Shown piece after piece: positions 8,665 through 17,878 of a stretch of 64,000 nt of DNA. Under the pieces are notes generated by a model, which searched no databases, was not told where the DNA came from, and was given only the letters and a program-made list of their open reading frames with translations. The stretch spans positions 1 to 64,000 of the forward strand of contig JAHDHI010000011.1 of NCBI GenBank assembly GCA_020631395.1. Reading direction: 5' to 3'. Each line of letters starts with the position of its first letter. The first letter of the stretch is position 1. The DNA is from Bizionia sp. GTDB lineage: Bacteria > Bacteroidota > Bacteroidia > Flavobacteriales > Flavobacteriaceae. The position numbers and the translations under genes were made by a program.

Positions 8665-9819
8665 ATGAATTATTTCTCATCCAATTTCAAATTAGGTATT
8701 CTAGGAGGCGGCCAACTTGGAAAAATGCTTCTGAATGAGACTCGTAAATTCGATATCCAAACCCATGTCCTTGACCCTAGTAATGAAGCTCCCTGCAAGA
8801 TTGCTTGCAACCTGTTCACCAAAGGAGACTTGATGGATTACGATACCGTCGTAAACTTTGGAAGGCAAGTGGACATCCTTACCTTTGAGATAGAAAATGT
8901 AAATGTCGATGCACTTGAAACACTTGAAAAGGAAGGCATAAAGGTCTACCCTTCTTCAAAGAATTTGAGAGTGATACAAAACAAGGCCAAGCAAAAGTTA
9001 TTTTATCTAGATCACAATCTGCCTACATCCGAGTTTTCTCGCTTTGCATACGCATCAGAAATCGAAGATGCCATCTTGAATGGTGGATTGAAATTTCCTT
9101 TCGTGTGGAAGAGTGCCCAATTCGGATATGATGGAACTGGTGTGAAGATCGTTCGCGCATTGGAGGATTTAAAAGGACTTCCCAATGGAGAATGCATAGC
9201 TGAGGAATTGGTGGACTTCAAAAATGAGCTTGCGGTGATAGTAGCCAGAAACCCAAACGGAGAAATAAAGACATATCCAGTGGTGGAAATGGAGTTCCAT
9301 CCAGAAGCCAACCAAGTAGAATATGTTATTTGTCCAGCAAGAATTCCCAATGAAGTAGCAGAAAAAGCTCAGGAAGTGGCATTGAATGCATCCAAAGCAT
9401 ATAATCACGTAGGTTTGTTGGCTGTCGAACTATTTCAAACAAAAGAAGACGACATATTAATAAACGAAGTCGCTCCTAGACCTCACAATTCTGGACACCA
9501 AACCATTGAAGCCAGTTACACCTCACAATTCGAACAACATGTTCGTGCCATTTTAAATTTGCCTTTGGGAAACACGAACAGTAAAGTTGGAGGCATTATG
9601 GTTAACCTAGTAGGAGCCGAAGGCCATACTGGTGACGTTATTTACGAAAACATCGACGCCATCATGAAAATGGATGGAGTAACGCCACACATCTATGGAA
9701 AAAGACAAACACGTCCTTTTCGTAAAATGGGACATGTCACCATAGTAAATGAAGATTTGAATGCTGCAAGACGAATAGCAGAAGAAGTGAAAAAGACAAT
9801 AAAAGTAATTTCAAAATAA
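8665..9819 (+). CDS. purK: N5-carboxyaminoimidazole ribonucleotide synthase
   Basis: 384 residues from the ATG at 8665; eleven upstream in-frame codons are rejected because a -7 promoter element lies inside them. PurK is an ATP-grasp enzyme converting AIR, bicarbonate and ATP to N5-CAIR. Visible features are the N-terminal LGILGGGQLGKML motif, the ATP-grasp core (FVWKSAQFGYDGTG), metal-binding LINEVAPRPHNSGH and the C-terminal HIYGK segment. It precedes purE by 51 bp, the usual pairing, since PurE consumes its product. Confidence 0.96.
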   Translation: MNYFSSNFKLGILGGGQLGKMLLNETRKFDIQTHVLDPSNEAPCKIACNLFTKGDLMDYDTVVNFGRQVDILTFEIENVNVDALETLEKEGIKVYPSSKNLRVIQNKAKQKLFYLDHNLPTSEFSRFAYASEIEDAILNGGLKFPFVWKSAQFGYDGTGVKIVRALEDLKGLPNGECIAEELVDFKNELAVIVARNPNGEIKTYPVVEMEFHPEANQVEYVICPARIPNEVAEKAQEVALNASKAYNHVGLLAVELFQTKEDDILINEVAPRPHNSGHQTIEASYTSQFEQHVRAILNLPLGNTNSKVGGIMVNLVGAEGHTGDVIYENIDAIMKMDGVTPHIYGKRQTRPFRKMGHVTIVNEDLNAARRIAEEVKKTIKVISK

Positions 9820-9870
9820 GTCGCTATCAAGAAAGCAAGTGTCACATATAAAAACATTAAAACACAACAA

Positions 9871-10353
9871 ATGAGCAAAGTAGGAGTAATAATGGGAAGC
9901 ATTAGCGATCTTCCTGTAATGCAAGACGCCATAGACATATTAAAAGGATTTGACATTGAAGTGGAAGTAGACATCGTATCTGCTCACCGAACTCCAGAAA
10001 AATTATTTGACTATGGAAAAAATGCCCATACTAGGGGAATTTCCGTCATAGTAGCTGGAGCTGGAGGTGCAGCTCACCTACCAGGAATGGTTGCCTCTTT
10101 GTCCCCGCTTCCCATTATTGGAGTTCCAGTGAAAAGCAGCAACTCCATAGATGGTTGGGACTCGGTATTGTCCATTCTACAAATGCCGGGAGGTGTTCCC
10201 GTAGCAACCGTAGCACTTAATGGAGCAAAAAACGCAGGTATTTTGGCTGCCCAAATAATTGGCTCCAACGACTCCTGTGTTTTGGATAAGGTTATTGCGT
10301 ACAAGGAAGGTCTAAAACTCAAAGTAGAGTCTGCTGCCAAGGAGTTAAGATAA
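9871..10353 (+). CDS. purE: N5-carboxyaminoimidazole ribonucleotide mutase
   Basis: 160 residues, the normal length for class I PurE, which interconverts N5-CAIR and CAIR in purine synthesis. The diagnostic motifs are present: GSISDLP (9-15), SAHRTPE (37-43), GAGGAAHLPG (63-72) and the GVPVKSSNSIDGWDSVLSI region. It directly follows purK, so the pair makes CAIR from AIR without a class II PurE. Confidence 0.96.
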   Translation: MSKVGVIMGSISDLPVMQDAIDILKGFDIEVEVDIVSAHRTPEKLFDYGKNAHTRGISVIVAGAGGAAHLPGMVASLSPLPIIGVPVKSSNSIDGWDSVLSILQMPGGVPVATVALNGAKNAGILAAQIIGSNDSCVLDKVIAYKEGLKLKVESAAKELR

Positions 10354-10360
10354 GTAAAAT

Positions 10361-10386
10361 AAAAAAGCCCTGTCCCCAGGGCTTTT
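10361..10386 (+). terminator. Terminator of purE
   Basis: Stem AAAAGCCCT/AGGGCTTTT with a 6-base loop, 8 bp after the stop codon. It also forms the left part of the duplicated module described below. Confidence 0.85.
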
Positions 10387-10449
10387 AGTCGCTATTAATC
10401 TTCTATTTATGAGCTAAAATAAGCTCACATCAAAAAAACTTGAGACAAA
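10363..10449 (+). repeat. Duplicated hairpin module, copy 1
   Basis: A terminator hairpin is followed by TCGCTATTAATC, then a second hairpin (TGAGCT/AGCTCA), an A-run and GAG-C-AAA. The same order recurs at 10551-10640, with identical GGCTTTT, TCGCTATTAATC and AGCTCACA blocks. The layout resembles tandem copies of a structured RNA or a small repeat element. Confidence 0.6.
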
Positions 10450-10550
10450 TGTCCGTATTAAGATGTGAAACAAGATGTCGAGGATTTAAAAAAAAACAAG
10501 AATTCGATTAAAAGCAAATAATATCGATAACACGTGTCAATCACATAAAA

Positions 10551-10640
10551 AAAAGCCCCAATAAACATTGAGGCTTTTCATCGCTATTAATCAATAATTT
10601 TTAAGTGAGTAACCAGCTCACAAGAAAAAATCGAGTCAAA
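10551..10640 (+). repeat. Duplicated hairpin module, copy 2
   Basis: Hairpin AAAAGCCCCAAT/ATTGAGGCTTTT (one mismatch, 4-base loop), then TCGCTATTAATC, then a second hairpin (GTGAG/CTCAC), an A-run and GAGTCAAA. It parallels copy 1. Loop and linker bases have diverged while both stems are preserved, and the region lies between purE and the M3 peptidase with no open frame. Confidence 0.6.
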
Positions 10641-10713
10641 ACTAGTGAAATTTATTAGTTGTACATAATTAATTTCGAATTTTTGTCAAAAAAAATAAAA
10701 ATTTAACATTGTG

Positions 10714-12744
10714 ATGAAAAAAATGATAAAGCCTTTCCAAACAAAATACAACTCTGCACCATTTTCCGAAATAAAGAATAAAGACTTCAAACCCGCTATA
10801 ACACAGCTAATCAATGATGCAAAGAAGGAAATAGATGCTATTGTAAACAATGCTGAAGCGCCGAATTTCAAAAACACAATTGAAGCTTTGGAGTTTTCCG
10901 GACAGCAATTAAATCGTGTAACGAGTCTCTTTTTCAACCTGAACTCTGCGGAAACCAGCGAAGACATTCAAAAAATCGCTCAAGAGATCTCCCCTCTACT
11001 TTCCGAGTTCTCAAACGACGTTTCACTAAATGAAGGATTGTTCGGTCGAGTAAGGTCTGTTTTTGAAAACAAAGCGACTTTGGCACTTACAAATGAGCAA
11101 TCTACCCTATTGGACAAAAACTACAAGAGTTTCTCTAGAAATGGAGCTAATCTCGATGAAGCAGACAAATTGAAACTTCGCGAGATTGATAAGAAATTGG
11201 CACAATTAAAACTCAAGTTTGGAGAGAATGTCTTGGCAGAAACCAATAAATATGAACTTCTAATAACCGATGAAGGTGATTTGTCAGGCCTGCCTGATGG
11301 TGCCAAGGAAGCTGCAAAGCAATTGGCAGAAAGCAAAGACATGAAAGGCTGGTTGATTACTTTGGATTACCCCAGCTACATTCCCTTCATGACCTACGCG
11401 GACAATCGCCAATTGAGAAAGGAATTGTCCAATGCATTTGGCAGCAAGGCTTTCAAAGGTGATGAATTTGACAACAAAGACAACGTTTTGGAAATAGCAA
11501 ATCTTCGCTTCGAGAGAGCTCGATTGCTAGGCTATGAAACCCACGCTCATTTTGTACTAGAGGAACGAATGGCAGAAACACCAGAAAATGTAAGTTCCTT
11601 TCTAAATGATTTGTTGGAGAGGGCAAAACCTGCTGCTGAAAGGGAATTTAAAAACCTTGAACAATTTGCCAAGGGTTTGGACAACATAGACACGTTGCAA
11701 AAATGGGATTCTGCATATTATTCTGAAAAATTGAAACAAAAACTGTTTAGTTTGGATGATGAGCAGCTGAAACCTTACTTTAAATTGGAAAATGTAATTG
11801 AAGGTGTTTTCATTGTAGCAAACAAGCTATTTGGATTGTCTTTCGAGGCCATTTCCGATGTCGATAAATATCACGAAGATGTATTGACATATGAGGTCAC
11901 CGATGAAAATGGCGAATTCATTTCCTTGTTCTATGCCGATTTCTTTCCTAGACCTGGCAAGCGAAACGGGGCATGGATGACTTCGTACAAATCGCAATCC
12001 ATACAAAACGAGGTAAACGAAAGGCCACATGTCTCCATAGTTTGCAACTTTACCAAACCAACCAAGAGCAAACCGTCTCTTTTAACGTTCAACGAGGTTA
12101 CGACCTTATTTCATGAATTCGGTCACGCATTGCACGGCATATTGGCAAATACCACATACCCTAGCTTGTCTGGCACCAGTGTATTTTGGGATTTTGTGGA
12201 ATTACCGAGTCAAATCCTAGAAAATTGGTGCTATGAAAAAGAAACGTTGGAGCTATTTGCCAAGCATTACGAAACAGGGGAAGTCATACCAATGGATCTA
12301 ATAGGCAAAATCAAAGAATCCGCGACGTTCCATCAAGGTATGCAAACACTTAGACAAATTAGCTTCGGATTGTTGGATATGGCATGGCACGGAAAGAATC
12401 CGACTGCAGTAACTGATGTCAAAGCTTACGAAAATGAGGCTTTCAAGGGTACAAGCTTGTATCCAGACGTACCAACAAACTGTATGAGCACTTCTTTCTC
12501 GCACATATTTCAAGGCGGTTATTCATCTGGCTACTATAGTTACAAATGGGCAGAAGTGCTGGACGCCGATGCTTTCGATTATTTCAAGCAAGAAGGCATC
12601 TTCAATAGAATCGTTGCCAGCAAATTCAAAGACAACGTACTGTCCCAAGGAGGCACGGAAAATCCAATGGTGCTATACAAACGCTTTAGAGGCCAAGAGC
12701 CTAAACCTGAAGCTCTATTGAAACGTGCTGGCCTCATTGAATGA
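10714..12744 (+). CDS. dcp: M3 family peptidyl-dipeptidase (Dcp-like)
   Basis: 676 residues from the ATG at 10714, preferred over an in-frame GTG one codon earlier. M3 zinc metallopeptidase with HEFGH at about residues 467-471 (TLFHEFGHALHG), the downstream Glu region (FVELPSQILENW) and the C-terminal YSSGYYSYKWAEVLDADAF signature typical of Dcp/OpdA. No signal peptide is visible, so the enzyme is probably cytoplasmic and clears short peptides. The gene stands alone between the hairpin modules and a strong bidirectional terminator. Confidence 0.93.
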   Translation: MKKMIKPFQTKYNSAPFSEIKNKDFKPAITQLINDAKKEIDAIVNNAEAPNFKNTIEALEFSGQQLNRVTSLFFNLNSAETSEDIQKIAQEISPLLSEFSNDVSLNEGLFGRVRSVFENKATLALTNEQSTLLDKNYKSFSRNGANLDEADKLKLREIDKKLAQLKLKFGENVLAETNKYELLITDEGDLSGLPDGAKEAAKQLAESKDMKGWLITLDYPSYIPFMTYADNRQLRKELSNAFGSKAFKGDEFDNKDNVLEIANLRFERARLLGYETHAHFVLEERMAETPENVSSFLNDLLERAKPAAEREFKNLEQFAKGLDNIDTLQKWDSAYYSEKLKQKLFSLDDEQLKPYFKLENVIEGVFIVANKLFGLSFEAISDVDKYHEDVLTYEVTDENGEFISLFYADFFPRPGKRNGAWMTSYKSQSIQNEVNERPHVSIVCNFTKPTKSKPSLLTFNEVTTLFHEFGHALHGILANTTYPSLSGTSVFWDFVELPSQILENWCYEKETLELFAKHYETGEVIPMDLIGKIKESATFHQGMQTLRQISFGLLDMAWHGKNPTAVTDVKAYENEAFKGTSLYPDVPTNCMSTSFSHIFQGGYSSGYYSYKWAEVLDADAFDYFKQEGIFNRIVASKFKDNVLSQGGTENPMVLYKRFRGQEPKPEALLKRAGLIE

Positions 12745-12774
12745 TTTGAGCTATTCCAATAAAAGGGGCATATG

Positions 12775-12809
12775 AAAAAAGCCTTGTTCGGACCGAACAA
12801 GGCTTTTTT
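12775..12809. terminator. Bidirectional terminator between convergent genes
   Basis: A 16-bp stem (A-run, GCCTTGTTCG with its complement, T-run) around a 3-base loop. It is A-rich on one side and T-rich on the other, so it can end both the M3 peptidase gene and the minus-strand gene at 12834-14474. Confidence 0.9.
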
Positions 12810-12833
12810 CATACAATTCGTTATTGACAAATC

Positions 12834-14474
12834 TTATTTGTCTAATGTCAACTCTCCCAAAGAGTTTCCTTTTTTATTTCCACCGTAGATTATGTAGCTA
12901 TTTGAACTTTTCCTATACTTTGCCGCTGGCCTAACCACAATTTGCCTCTTTTCAAATTCTTTAGGATCATCACGTTTCATTTCCCCTGTTGCTTCATCAA
13001 ATGAAAATGCTACTGGAATCATTTTATTTACATTTCTAACCTTTCTAACGTCATCCATTTTCGTAATTCCGATGTTCTTTGGATCATCATTGACAATAAT
13101 TGTTAGTTTCCCATTATGATAAATTGGAATAGCACTTAGATATTCAGGACCACTTCCTAAAATAGTCAATGGAAAGTATGCTGCTGCAGAAACTGAAACA
13201 CCTCCAGATGAAGCACCAAAACTCAAAGAAAAACCTAATTCGGACACGGTTACCTGTTGTTCTTTGGGAATTACATTGCTCCAATCCATCGTGCCTTCCT
13301 TACTAAGGGCCGTGACAATTATCTCGTTGGTGATGTACGTATATGGAGTAACGGATAATGGTCCCATCTTACTAGACCTCCCTGCGACTACCAATGCAAA
13401 TTCCGATAGTACGATCACACCACCGTTGTCTCTCTCTATCAAAGCTATATTTCTATAAAATGGTTTTAGATCCTTTCCTTTTTTTGCTCTTCGTTCACCA
13501 ATCAATTGCTTTTTAACATCGACCGTAAAATCGTTAAAAGTCTTCTTTGTAACTTCTCCAGTTTCATAATTAAAAGTAACATCGTAGATACCTTCCACTG
13601 TATGTTCAGCTTTACCACTTTTCTTTATATCAGAATAAAAACCAATGGCGTGCAATGTATTGTCCTTAGTTTCAATTAAATCACAAGTAAGAGCACGTTT
13701 CCCTGTCAAGGTCACCTTTGTAACTTGTTTCTCATAATTCTTTTTTATCAAATAAGAATGTATCGTAATGTTATTTACGCTTGTTTTCTTCTTCTTGTCT
13801 CTGTAGCTTTCTGTTGTAGCTATCAACACGTCGCCATGTTCGTTCACTTGCACATCTGAGAAATCGAATAATTGGCGATTTTTTTCTTGAAATACAATTT
13901 CATAGCTATCTTCCATAACAGTGGTAAGAGCGTTATCTAGCAATTTAACAGTATATTTCAGTTGTTCTTTCCTAGAATTGATTCCGACATGAGTTACTAG
14001 ATAATTGAACTCATCATACGAAGTCGTAAATACGAAACTTCCTTTTTTGCTTCTTTTTTCTACAGGAACAGACAATACATTGGTAGTCTTTACAATTTTA
14101 TCTCCTTTAATCTCCTTTGCTAAAAAGTTGTATGTCTTTCCTTTTTTGTCATAATAAGACACCATAAGAAAAGGTTTTTTGTCTACAATCGCCAAGTCTT
14201 CTACCTCTAAGCGATTGCCATTGACTTTATCAAACTTCAATAACTTACTTGACTTCATCGCTTTAGATTCTGCTTCGAAAGTTTGTAGGAAAAATTTCTT
14301 TTTCTTTTTTGCCAGTGCATAGATTACATTGTCTTTCTGTCCAGCAATCTTGATAACATCGCCATCTTTTGAGGTAATTGTTTCACCAAAGTCTAGGCTT
14401 ACATCTCCAACTTCCAATTGTGCAAATGAAATTGAGGTTATACATAGTAATAGTAGGGGTAATATTTTTTTCAT
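12834..14474 (-). CDS. Secreted protein of unknown function (546 residues)
   Basis: A clear signal peptide (MKKILPLLLLCITSISFAQ) is followed by a beta-rich protein with many short strand-turn units such as YDKKGKTYNFLAKEI and LLIATTESYRDKKKK-like segments, suggesting a propeller or repeat fold. I recognise no named domain, no catalytic motif and no type IX C-terminal signal. It is monocistronic, with a TATTTTTG -7-like element upstream near 14499. It may be a periplasmic or outer-membrane-associated protein. Confidence 0.7.
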   Translation of the reverse strand: MKKILPLLLLCITSISFAQLEVGDVSLDFGETITSKDGDVIKIAGQKDNVIYALAKKKKKFFLQTFEAESKAMKSSKLLKFDKVNGNRLEVEDLAIVDKKPFLMVSYYDKKGKTYNFLAKEIKGDKIVKTTNVLSVPVEKRSKKGSFVFTTSYDEFNYLVTHVGINSRKEQLKYTVKLLDNALTTVMEDSYEIVFQEKNRQLFDFSDVQVNEHGDVLIATTESYRDKKKKTSVNNITIHSYLIKKNYEKQVTKVTLTGKRALTCDLIETKDNTLHAIGFYSDIKKSGKAEHTVEGIYDVTFNYETGEVTKKTFNDFTVDVKKQLIGERRAKKGKDLKPFYRNIALIERDNGGVIVLSEFALVVAGRSSKMGPLSVTPYTYITNEIIVTALSKEGTMDWSNVIPKEQQVTVSELGFSLSFGASSGGVSVSAAAYFPLTILGSGPEYLSAIPIYHNGKLTIIVNDDPKNIGITKMDDVRKVRNVNKMIPVAFSFDEATGEMKRDDPKEFEKRQIVVRPAAKYRKSSNSYIIYGGNKKGNSLGELTLDK

Positions 14475-14649
14475 AAAATAAGTTTTAAGCCGGCAAAAAT
14501 ATACTTTTAGAAGTAGAAATCGCTTGCTTTTTTCATTTTATTAAAATTGAGTCTATTTTCCAATACATAGTCATAAATCTCTTAAGGCTATCATTGCAGC
14601 AACAAGGCAAGGAGAACAATATTATTCCCATTTTGTGTGTTATCCTAAC

Positions 14650-15429
14650 ATGCGAAAAATAAAAATAGTACTCCTTCACCTTCTGTGCTTTGTAGTTTTG
14701 ACTGCATTGTCCCAAGTTGGAGGAGTACTATGGTTATTCTCCTTATTCCTTTCAATAAAACTCAAAAAGAAAAAACGATATGTTTTTCCTATCGTCTACC
14801 TTATTTTCAATGTATTGATCATACCTCCCATCGCAAATCAATTAGGAAGAAAGAAACTTCCTGTATTCCAAAGACAATTGCAGCCCAAAAATCTCTTTTA
14901 TCCTTTACTTTTCAGAAACTACGTAGACGAAGATTTGGAGATGGTTTTGAAGATGTCTTCTTCAAAATTGTTCAAAAAGGATATTGGCATTACTTATCTC
15001 GATGCCAACTTCCCATTCCTTGACGGGTTTCCATTACTTCCCCATAGAAGTCATGATGATGGAAAGAAAATAGACATTTCTTTCATGTATTTGGATGACA
15101 AAGGTAAATCCACAAACAAGAAACCTTCTATTTCCGGTTATGGCGTCTATGTCAATGAGACCAACATCACCACCAACAATTGCTTGAAAAAGGGATATTG
15201 GCAATACGACTTCCCTAAATATTTAACCTTTGGCACAATCAATATGCTAAAGTTGGATGAAATAAAAACAAGAAGCATCATAGAGGAATTCTTATCTCAT
15301 CGCAAAACAGAAAAAATATTCATCGAACCCTATATAAAACAAAACCTGAACTTAAACAGCAACAAGATAAGGTTTCACGGCTGCAAAGCAGTAAGGCACG
15401 ATGATCACATTCATTTGCAAACAAAATAA
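14650..15429 (+). CDS. Membrane-anchored LAS-type peptidase-like protein
   Basis: 259 residues from ATG 14650; an ATG five codons earlier is less likely because the shorter form starts directly into a basic-hydrophobic anchor. Two hydrophobic segments fill about residues 5-60. The C-terminal part contains HRSHDDGKKIDISF and, near the end, HDDHIHLQ. The spaced His/Asp and H-x-H motifs resemble the zinc site of LAS-superfamily murein endopeptidases (MepA/VanY-like). The match rests on motifs only; overall similarity is weak. If real, the protein would act on peptidoglycan from the inner-membrane surface. Its stop codon lies inside the operator of the next gene. Confidence 0.55.
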   Translation: MRKIKIVLLHLLCFVVLTALSQVGGVLWLFSLFLSIKLKKKKRYVFPIVYLIFNVLIIPPIANQLGRKKLPVFQRQLQPKNLFYPLLFRNYVDEDLEMVLKMSSSKLFKKDIGITYLDANFPFLDGFPLLPHRSHDDGKKIDISFMYLDDKGKSTNKKPSISGYGVYVNETNITTNNCLKKGYWQYDFPKYLTFGTINMLKLDEIKTRSIIEEFLSHRKTEKIFIEPYIKQNLNLNSNKIRFHGCKAVRHDDHIHLQTK

Positions 15430-15473
15430 ACTTTCAGTAATTATTGAAAGTTTAAAATATTTAATTACATTTG
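15427..15473 (+). promoter_or_regulatory. Promoter and palindromic operator of the GbsR-type regulator
   Basis: A 28-bp inverted repeat (TAAACTTTCA, 8-base spacer, TGAAAGTTTA) covers 15427-15454. Inside it begins a consensus promoter: TTG (15444-15446), 19-base spacer, TACATTTG (15466-15473). The -7 element ends 3 bp before the ATG, so the mRNA would be leaderless or nearly so. The operator over the -33 box suggests autorepression. Confidence 0.7.
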
Positions 15474-15476
15474 CAT

Positions 15477-15980
15477 ATGGAATATCAACAAGCAAAAGAA
15501 AAATTCATTAGTACCTGGGGAAGTCTAGGTTCTCTTTGGGGCATAAACAAAGCCATGGCCCAAATACAAGCTTTGCTTTTTATTTCTACAAAGCCGCTAT
15601 CCATGGAAGACATCATGGAAGACTTAAAAATATCTCGGGGCAACACTAGTATGAACTTGAGACAATTGATGGACTGGGGCATTGTTACAAAAACGTTGGT
15701 AGCAGGAGAACGTAAAGAGTTTTTCACTACGGAAAAAGATGTGCAAGAATTGGCTAGAATAATTGCCAAAGAAAGAAGTCGTAGGGAAATTAAACCCGTT
15801 ATCAAGGCATTGAAGGAAATCTCAAGTATAAAAAACGACAACACAGAAAAAACCAAAGAACTCATAAAACAAACAAAGGCATTGCATGATTTGTCTGAAA
15901 CCGCAGATGAGATGATGAATAAAATTGTAAGTCAAGAACAAAATTGGATAACCAAGTCGTTGTTCAAATTTTTCAAATAA
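15477..15980 (+). CDS. GbsR/MarR-family transcriptional regulator
   Basis: 167 residues from ATG 15477; the in-frame TTG two codons earlier lies in the promoter. The N-terminus WGSLGSLWGINKAMAQIQALL is the GbsR hallmark, followed by a winged helix-turn-helix (MEDIMEDLKISRGNTSMNLRQLMDWGIV) and a charged C-terminal helix for dimerisation. GbsR proteins repress choline/betaine or osmotic genes in Bacillus, while in Bacteroidota they often flank small membrane proteins, as here. Matching palindromes precede this gene and the next one. Confidence 0.85.
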   Translation: MEYQQAKEKFISTWGSLGSLWGINKAMAQIQALLFISTKPLSMEDIMEDLKISRGNTSMNLRQLMDWGIVTKTLVAGERKEFFTTEKDVQELARIIAKERSRREIKPVIKALKEISSIKNDNTEKTKELIKQTKALHDLSETADEMMNKIVSQEQNWITKSLFKFFK

Positions 15981-15991
15981 AAAATTTAATT

Positions 15992-16019
15992 TAAACTTTC
16001 AATATTTTCTGAAAATTCA
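15992..16019 (+). promoter_or_regulatory. Second GbsR-type operator
   Basis: TAAACTTTCA, 8-base spacer, TGAAAATTCA: the same half-site and spacing as the operator at 15427-15454, with two mismatches in the right arm. It lies just before the first of the two small membrane-protein genes. Confidence 0.55.
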
Positions 16020-16030
16020 AAACAACAAGA

Positions 16031-16375
16031 ATGAGTTTAAACATTGCAGCTTACGCCATTTATCTACCAATCATAAGTTTCATTATGATAAAAACAGGAT
16101 GGGTATTCCATAAAAATGGAGAAGTATTTTTAATAAGCTTATTTAATGGGGACAAAGAAGCTTCAAAAAATATAAACAAACTTTTGTTGGTAGGGTACTA
16201 TCTTATCAACATAGGATATGCCATACTATCCATATACCAATGGGAACATATTGGCAACTACATAGATACAATAAACTCCATTTCTCAAAAACTGGGTAAA
16301 ATCATACTAATACTATCCATAATGCATTTCAATAATATTTTTTGGCTAAAACACCTAACACACTCAAAAACTTAA
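16031..16375 (+). CDS. Small membrane protein, paralogue A
   Basis: 114 residues with hydrophobic segments near 5-25, 50-67 and 88-104. It shares an extended pattern with the next protein: K-N-G-x-x-F-x-I-x-x-F-x-G, then NKL--VGYYLINIGYA. I know no function. Position 51 bp behind the GbsR-type regulator and the matching operator suggest it is a regulator target, possibly in envelope or osmotic homeostasis. Confidence 0.65.
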   Translation: MSLNIAAYAIYLPIISFIMIKTGWVFHKNGEVFLISLFNGDKEASKNINKLLLVGYYLINIGYAILSIYQWEHIGNYIDTINSISQKLGKIILILSIMHFNNIFWLKHLTHSKT

Positions 16376-16386
16376 AACAATAAATT

Positions 16387-16767
16387 ATGCAAAATTCAAA
16401 AATCTTAATTGGTTATCTTATCTATCTACCCATTGTTATAACATTAACGGTATATGTATCTAAAATACTATTCAAAAATGGAAAACTATTTATGATAGAC
16501 ATTTTTAAAGGAAAAGAAGATATGGCCATAGCAACAAACAAACTTTTCGAGGTCGGTTTTTATCTTATAAATGTTGGCTTTGCCCTATTCACAATGAAAA
16601 TTCACCATAACAGCTTAGCGTCTATGGATTACCAAATCCTCACCGAGATATTAAGCAAGAAAATTGGTGGTTTCACAATCTATTTAGGCTTGATGTTATT
16701 CATCAATCTCTTTCTGTTTTTTAGAGGTAAACGGAAGTCGACAGAAACAAGAAAAACTAAAGCTTAA
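16387..16767 (+). CDS. Small membrane protein, paralogue B
   Basis: 126 residues with the same arrangement as its upstream neighbour (FKNGKLFMIDIFKGKED; NKLFEVGFYLINVGFA), ending in a basic tail. Eleven bases separate the genes, so they form an operon created by tandem duplication. Function unknown. The pair might form a heteromeric membrane complex. Confidence 0.65.
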   Translation: MQNSKILIGYLIYLPIVITLTVYVSKILFKNGKLFMIDIFKGKEDMAIATNKLFEVGFYLINVGFALFTMKIHHNSLASMDYQILTEILSKKIGGFTIYLGLMLFINLFLFFRGKRKSTETRKTKA

Positions 16768-16960
16768 AACTAGAACGAATGAAAATCATTTTTACTTGAC
16801 AACACTCATTATTCCAATTTACCATATAGGCTTTAAAAGTGGGGTAACGTTCAATCTTGGTTAGGCATATCATATTTTTGTTGCATCTCACAATGTGGAG
16901 AAACCAACTTCACAGAAAATAAGGCTCTATTTGGTTTATGACATTAACAAACTACAAACG

Positions 16961-17863
16961 ATGAAAACTATAATAATAGCTGGAGGAAGTGGATTCTTGG
17001 GACAGGTATTGGAAACATACTTATTCAAAAAAGGGTATTTAGTAAAGGTATTGACCCGCAATCCAAAACGCGAGAATGACATACTATGGAACGCCAAGGA
17101 TCTGGGAAACTGGACAAAGCATTTGGAAAATGTTGAAATACTGATAAATCTAACGGGGAAATCTGTGGATTGCCGCTATACGGAATCCAACAAAAGGGAA
17201 ATCTACAATTCCAGGATAGACTCGACCAACCTATTGGGCTTGGCCATCAATTTATGCGAAAATCCCCCAAAGGCATGGATGAATTCCTCAACGGCCACAA
17301 TCTACAAGCACTCTCTAAATAAACAAATGACAGAGAAAAATGGAGACATTGGCAACGACTTCTCCATGAACATAGCTAAATCATGGGAGAAAGCTTTTTA
17401 CGAAATCACAACTCCAAAAACCAGAAAAATTGCTTTGAGGTCTTCTATCGTAATGGGAAAAAAAGGAGGCGCATTGATTCCGTTGAAGCAATTGACCAAA
17501 TTAGGTTTAGGTGGCAAACAAGCTTCTGGCCTCCAAAAGGTAAGTTGGATTCACGAGCTTGATTTTGCCAGAGCCATAGAATTCCTAATGGGCCGTGAGG
17601 ATCTCGAAGGCAATTTCAATCTATCTGTAAAAAAGCCCACTGACAACGAAACGCTGATGAGCACATTGAGAAAAACAATGAACATACCCATCGGAATATC
17701 ACATCCTACTTGGTTATTGAAACTTGGAGCTAGACTCATAGGAACAGAAACCGAATTGGTTTTGAAAAGTAGAAATGTCATTCCAGAAAGACTTTTGAAC
17801 AATGGTTTCGATTTTATGTACGAAGACATTGATTTGGCATTGTGCGATTTATTGAAGAATTAA
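16961..17863 (+). CDS. TIGR01777-type NAD(P)-dependent SDR/epimerase
   Basis: 300 residues from ATG 16961, just before the Rossmann motif (TIIIAGGSGFLGQ); 22 upstream in-frame codons are unlikely coding. Features: GGSGFLG, the INLTGKSVDCRYT signature of the family, MNSSTATIYKHS near the catalytic region, SWIHELDFARAI and a C-terminal DUF1731-like segment (PTWLLKLGARLIGTE). Family members are putative epimerases related to the cell-division inhibitor SulA annotation, with no established substrate. It stands as a single gene with a long upstream gap. Confidence 0.85.
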   Translation: MKTIIIAGGSGFLGQVLETYLFKKGYLVKVLTRNPKRENDILWNAKDLGNWTKHLENVEILINLTGKSVDCRYTESNKREIYNSRIDSTNLLGLAINLCENPPKAWMNSSTATIYKHSLNKQMTEKNGDIGNDFSMNIAKSWEKAFYEITTPKTRKIALRSSIVMGKKGGALIPLKQLTKLGLGGKQASGLQKVSWIHELDFARAIEFLMGREDLEGNFNLSVKKPTDNETLMSTLRKTMNIPIGISHPTWLLKLGARLIGTETELVLKSRNVIPERLLNNGFDFMYEDIDLALCDLLKN

Positions 17864-17878
17864 GTAAACCCGTCGATT

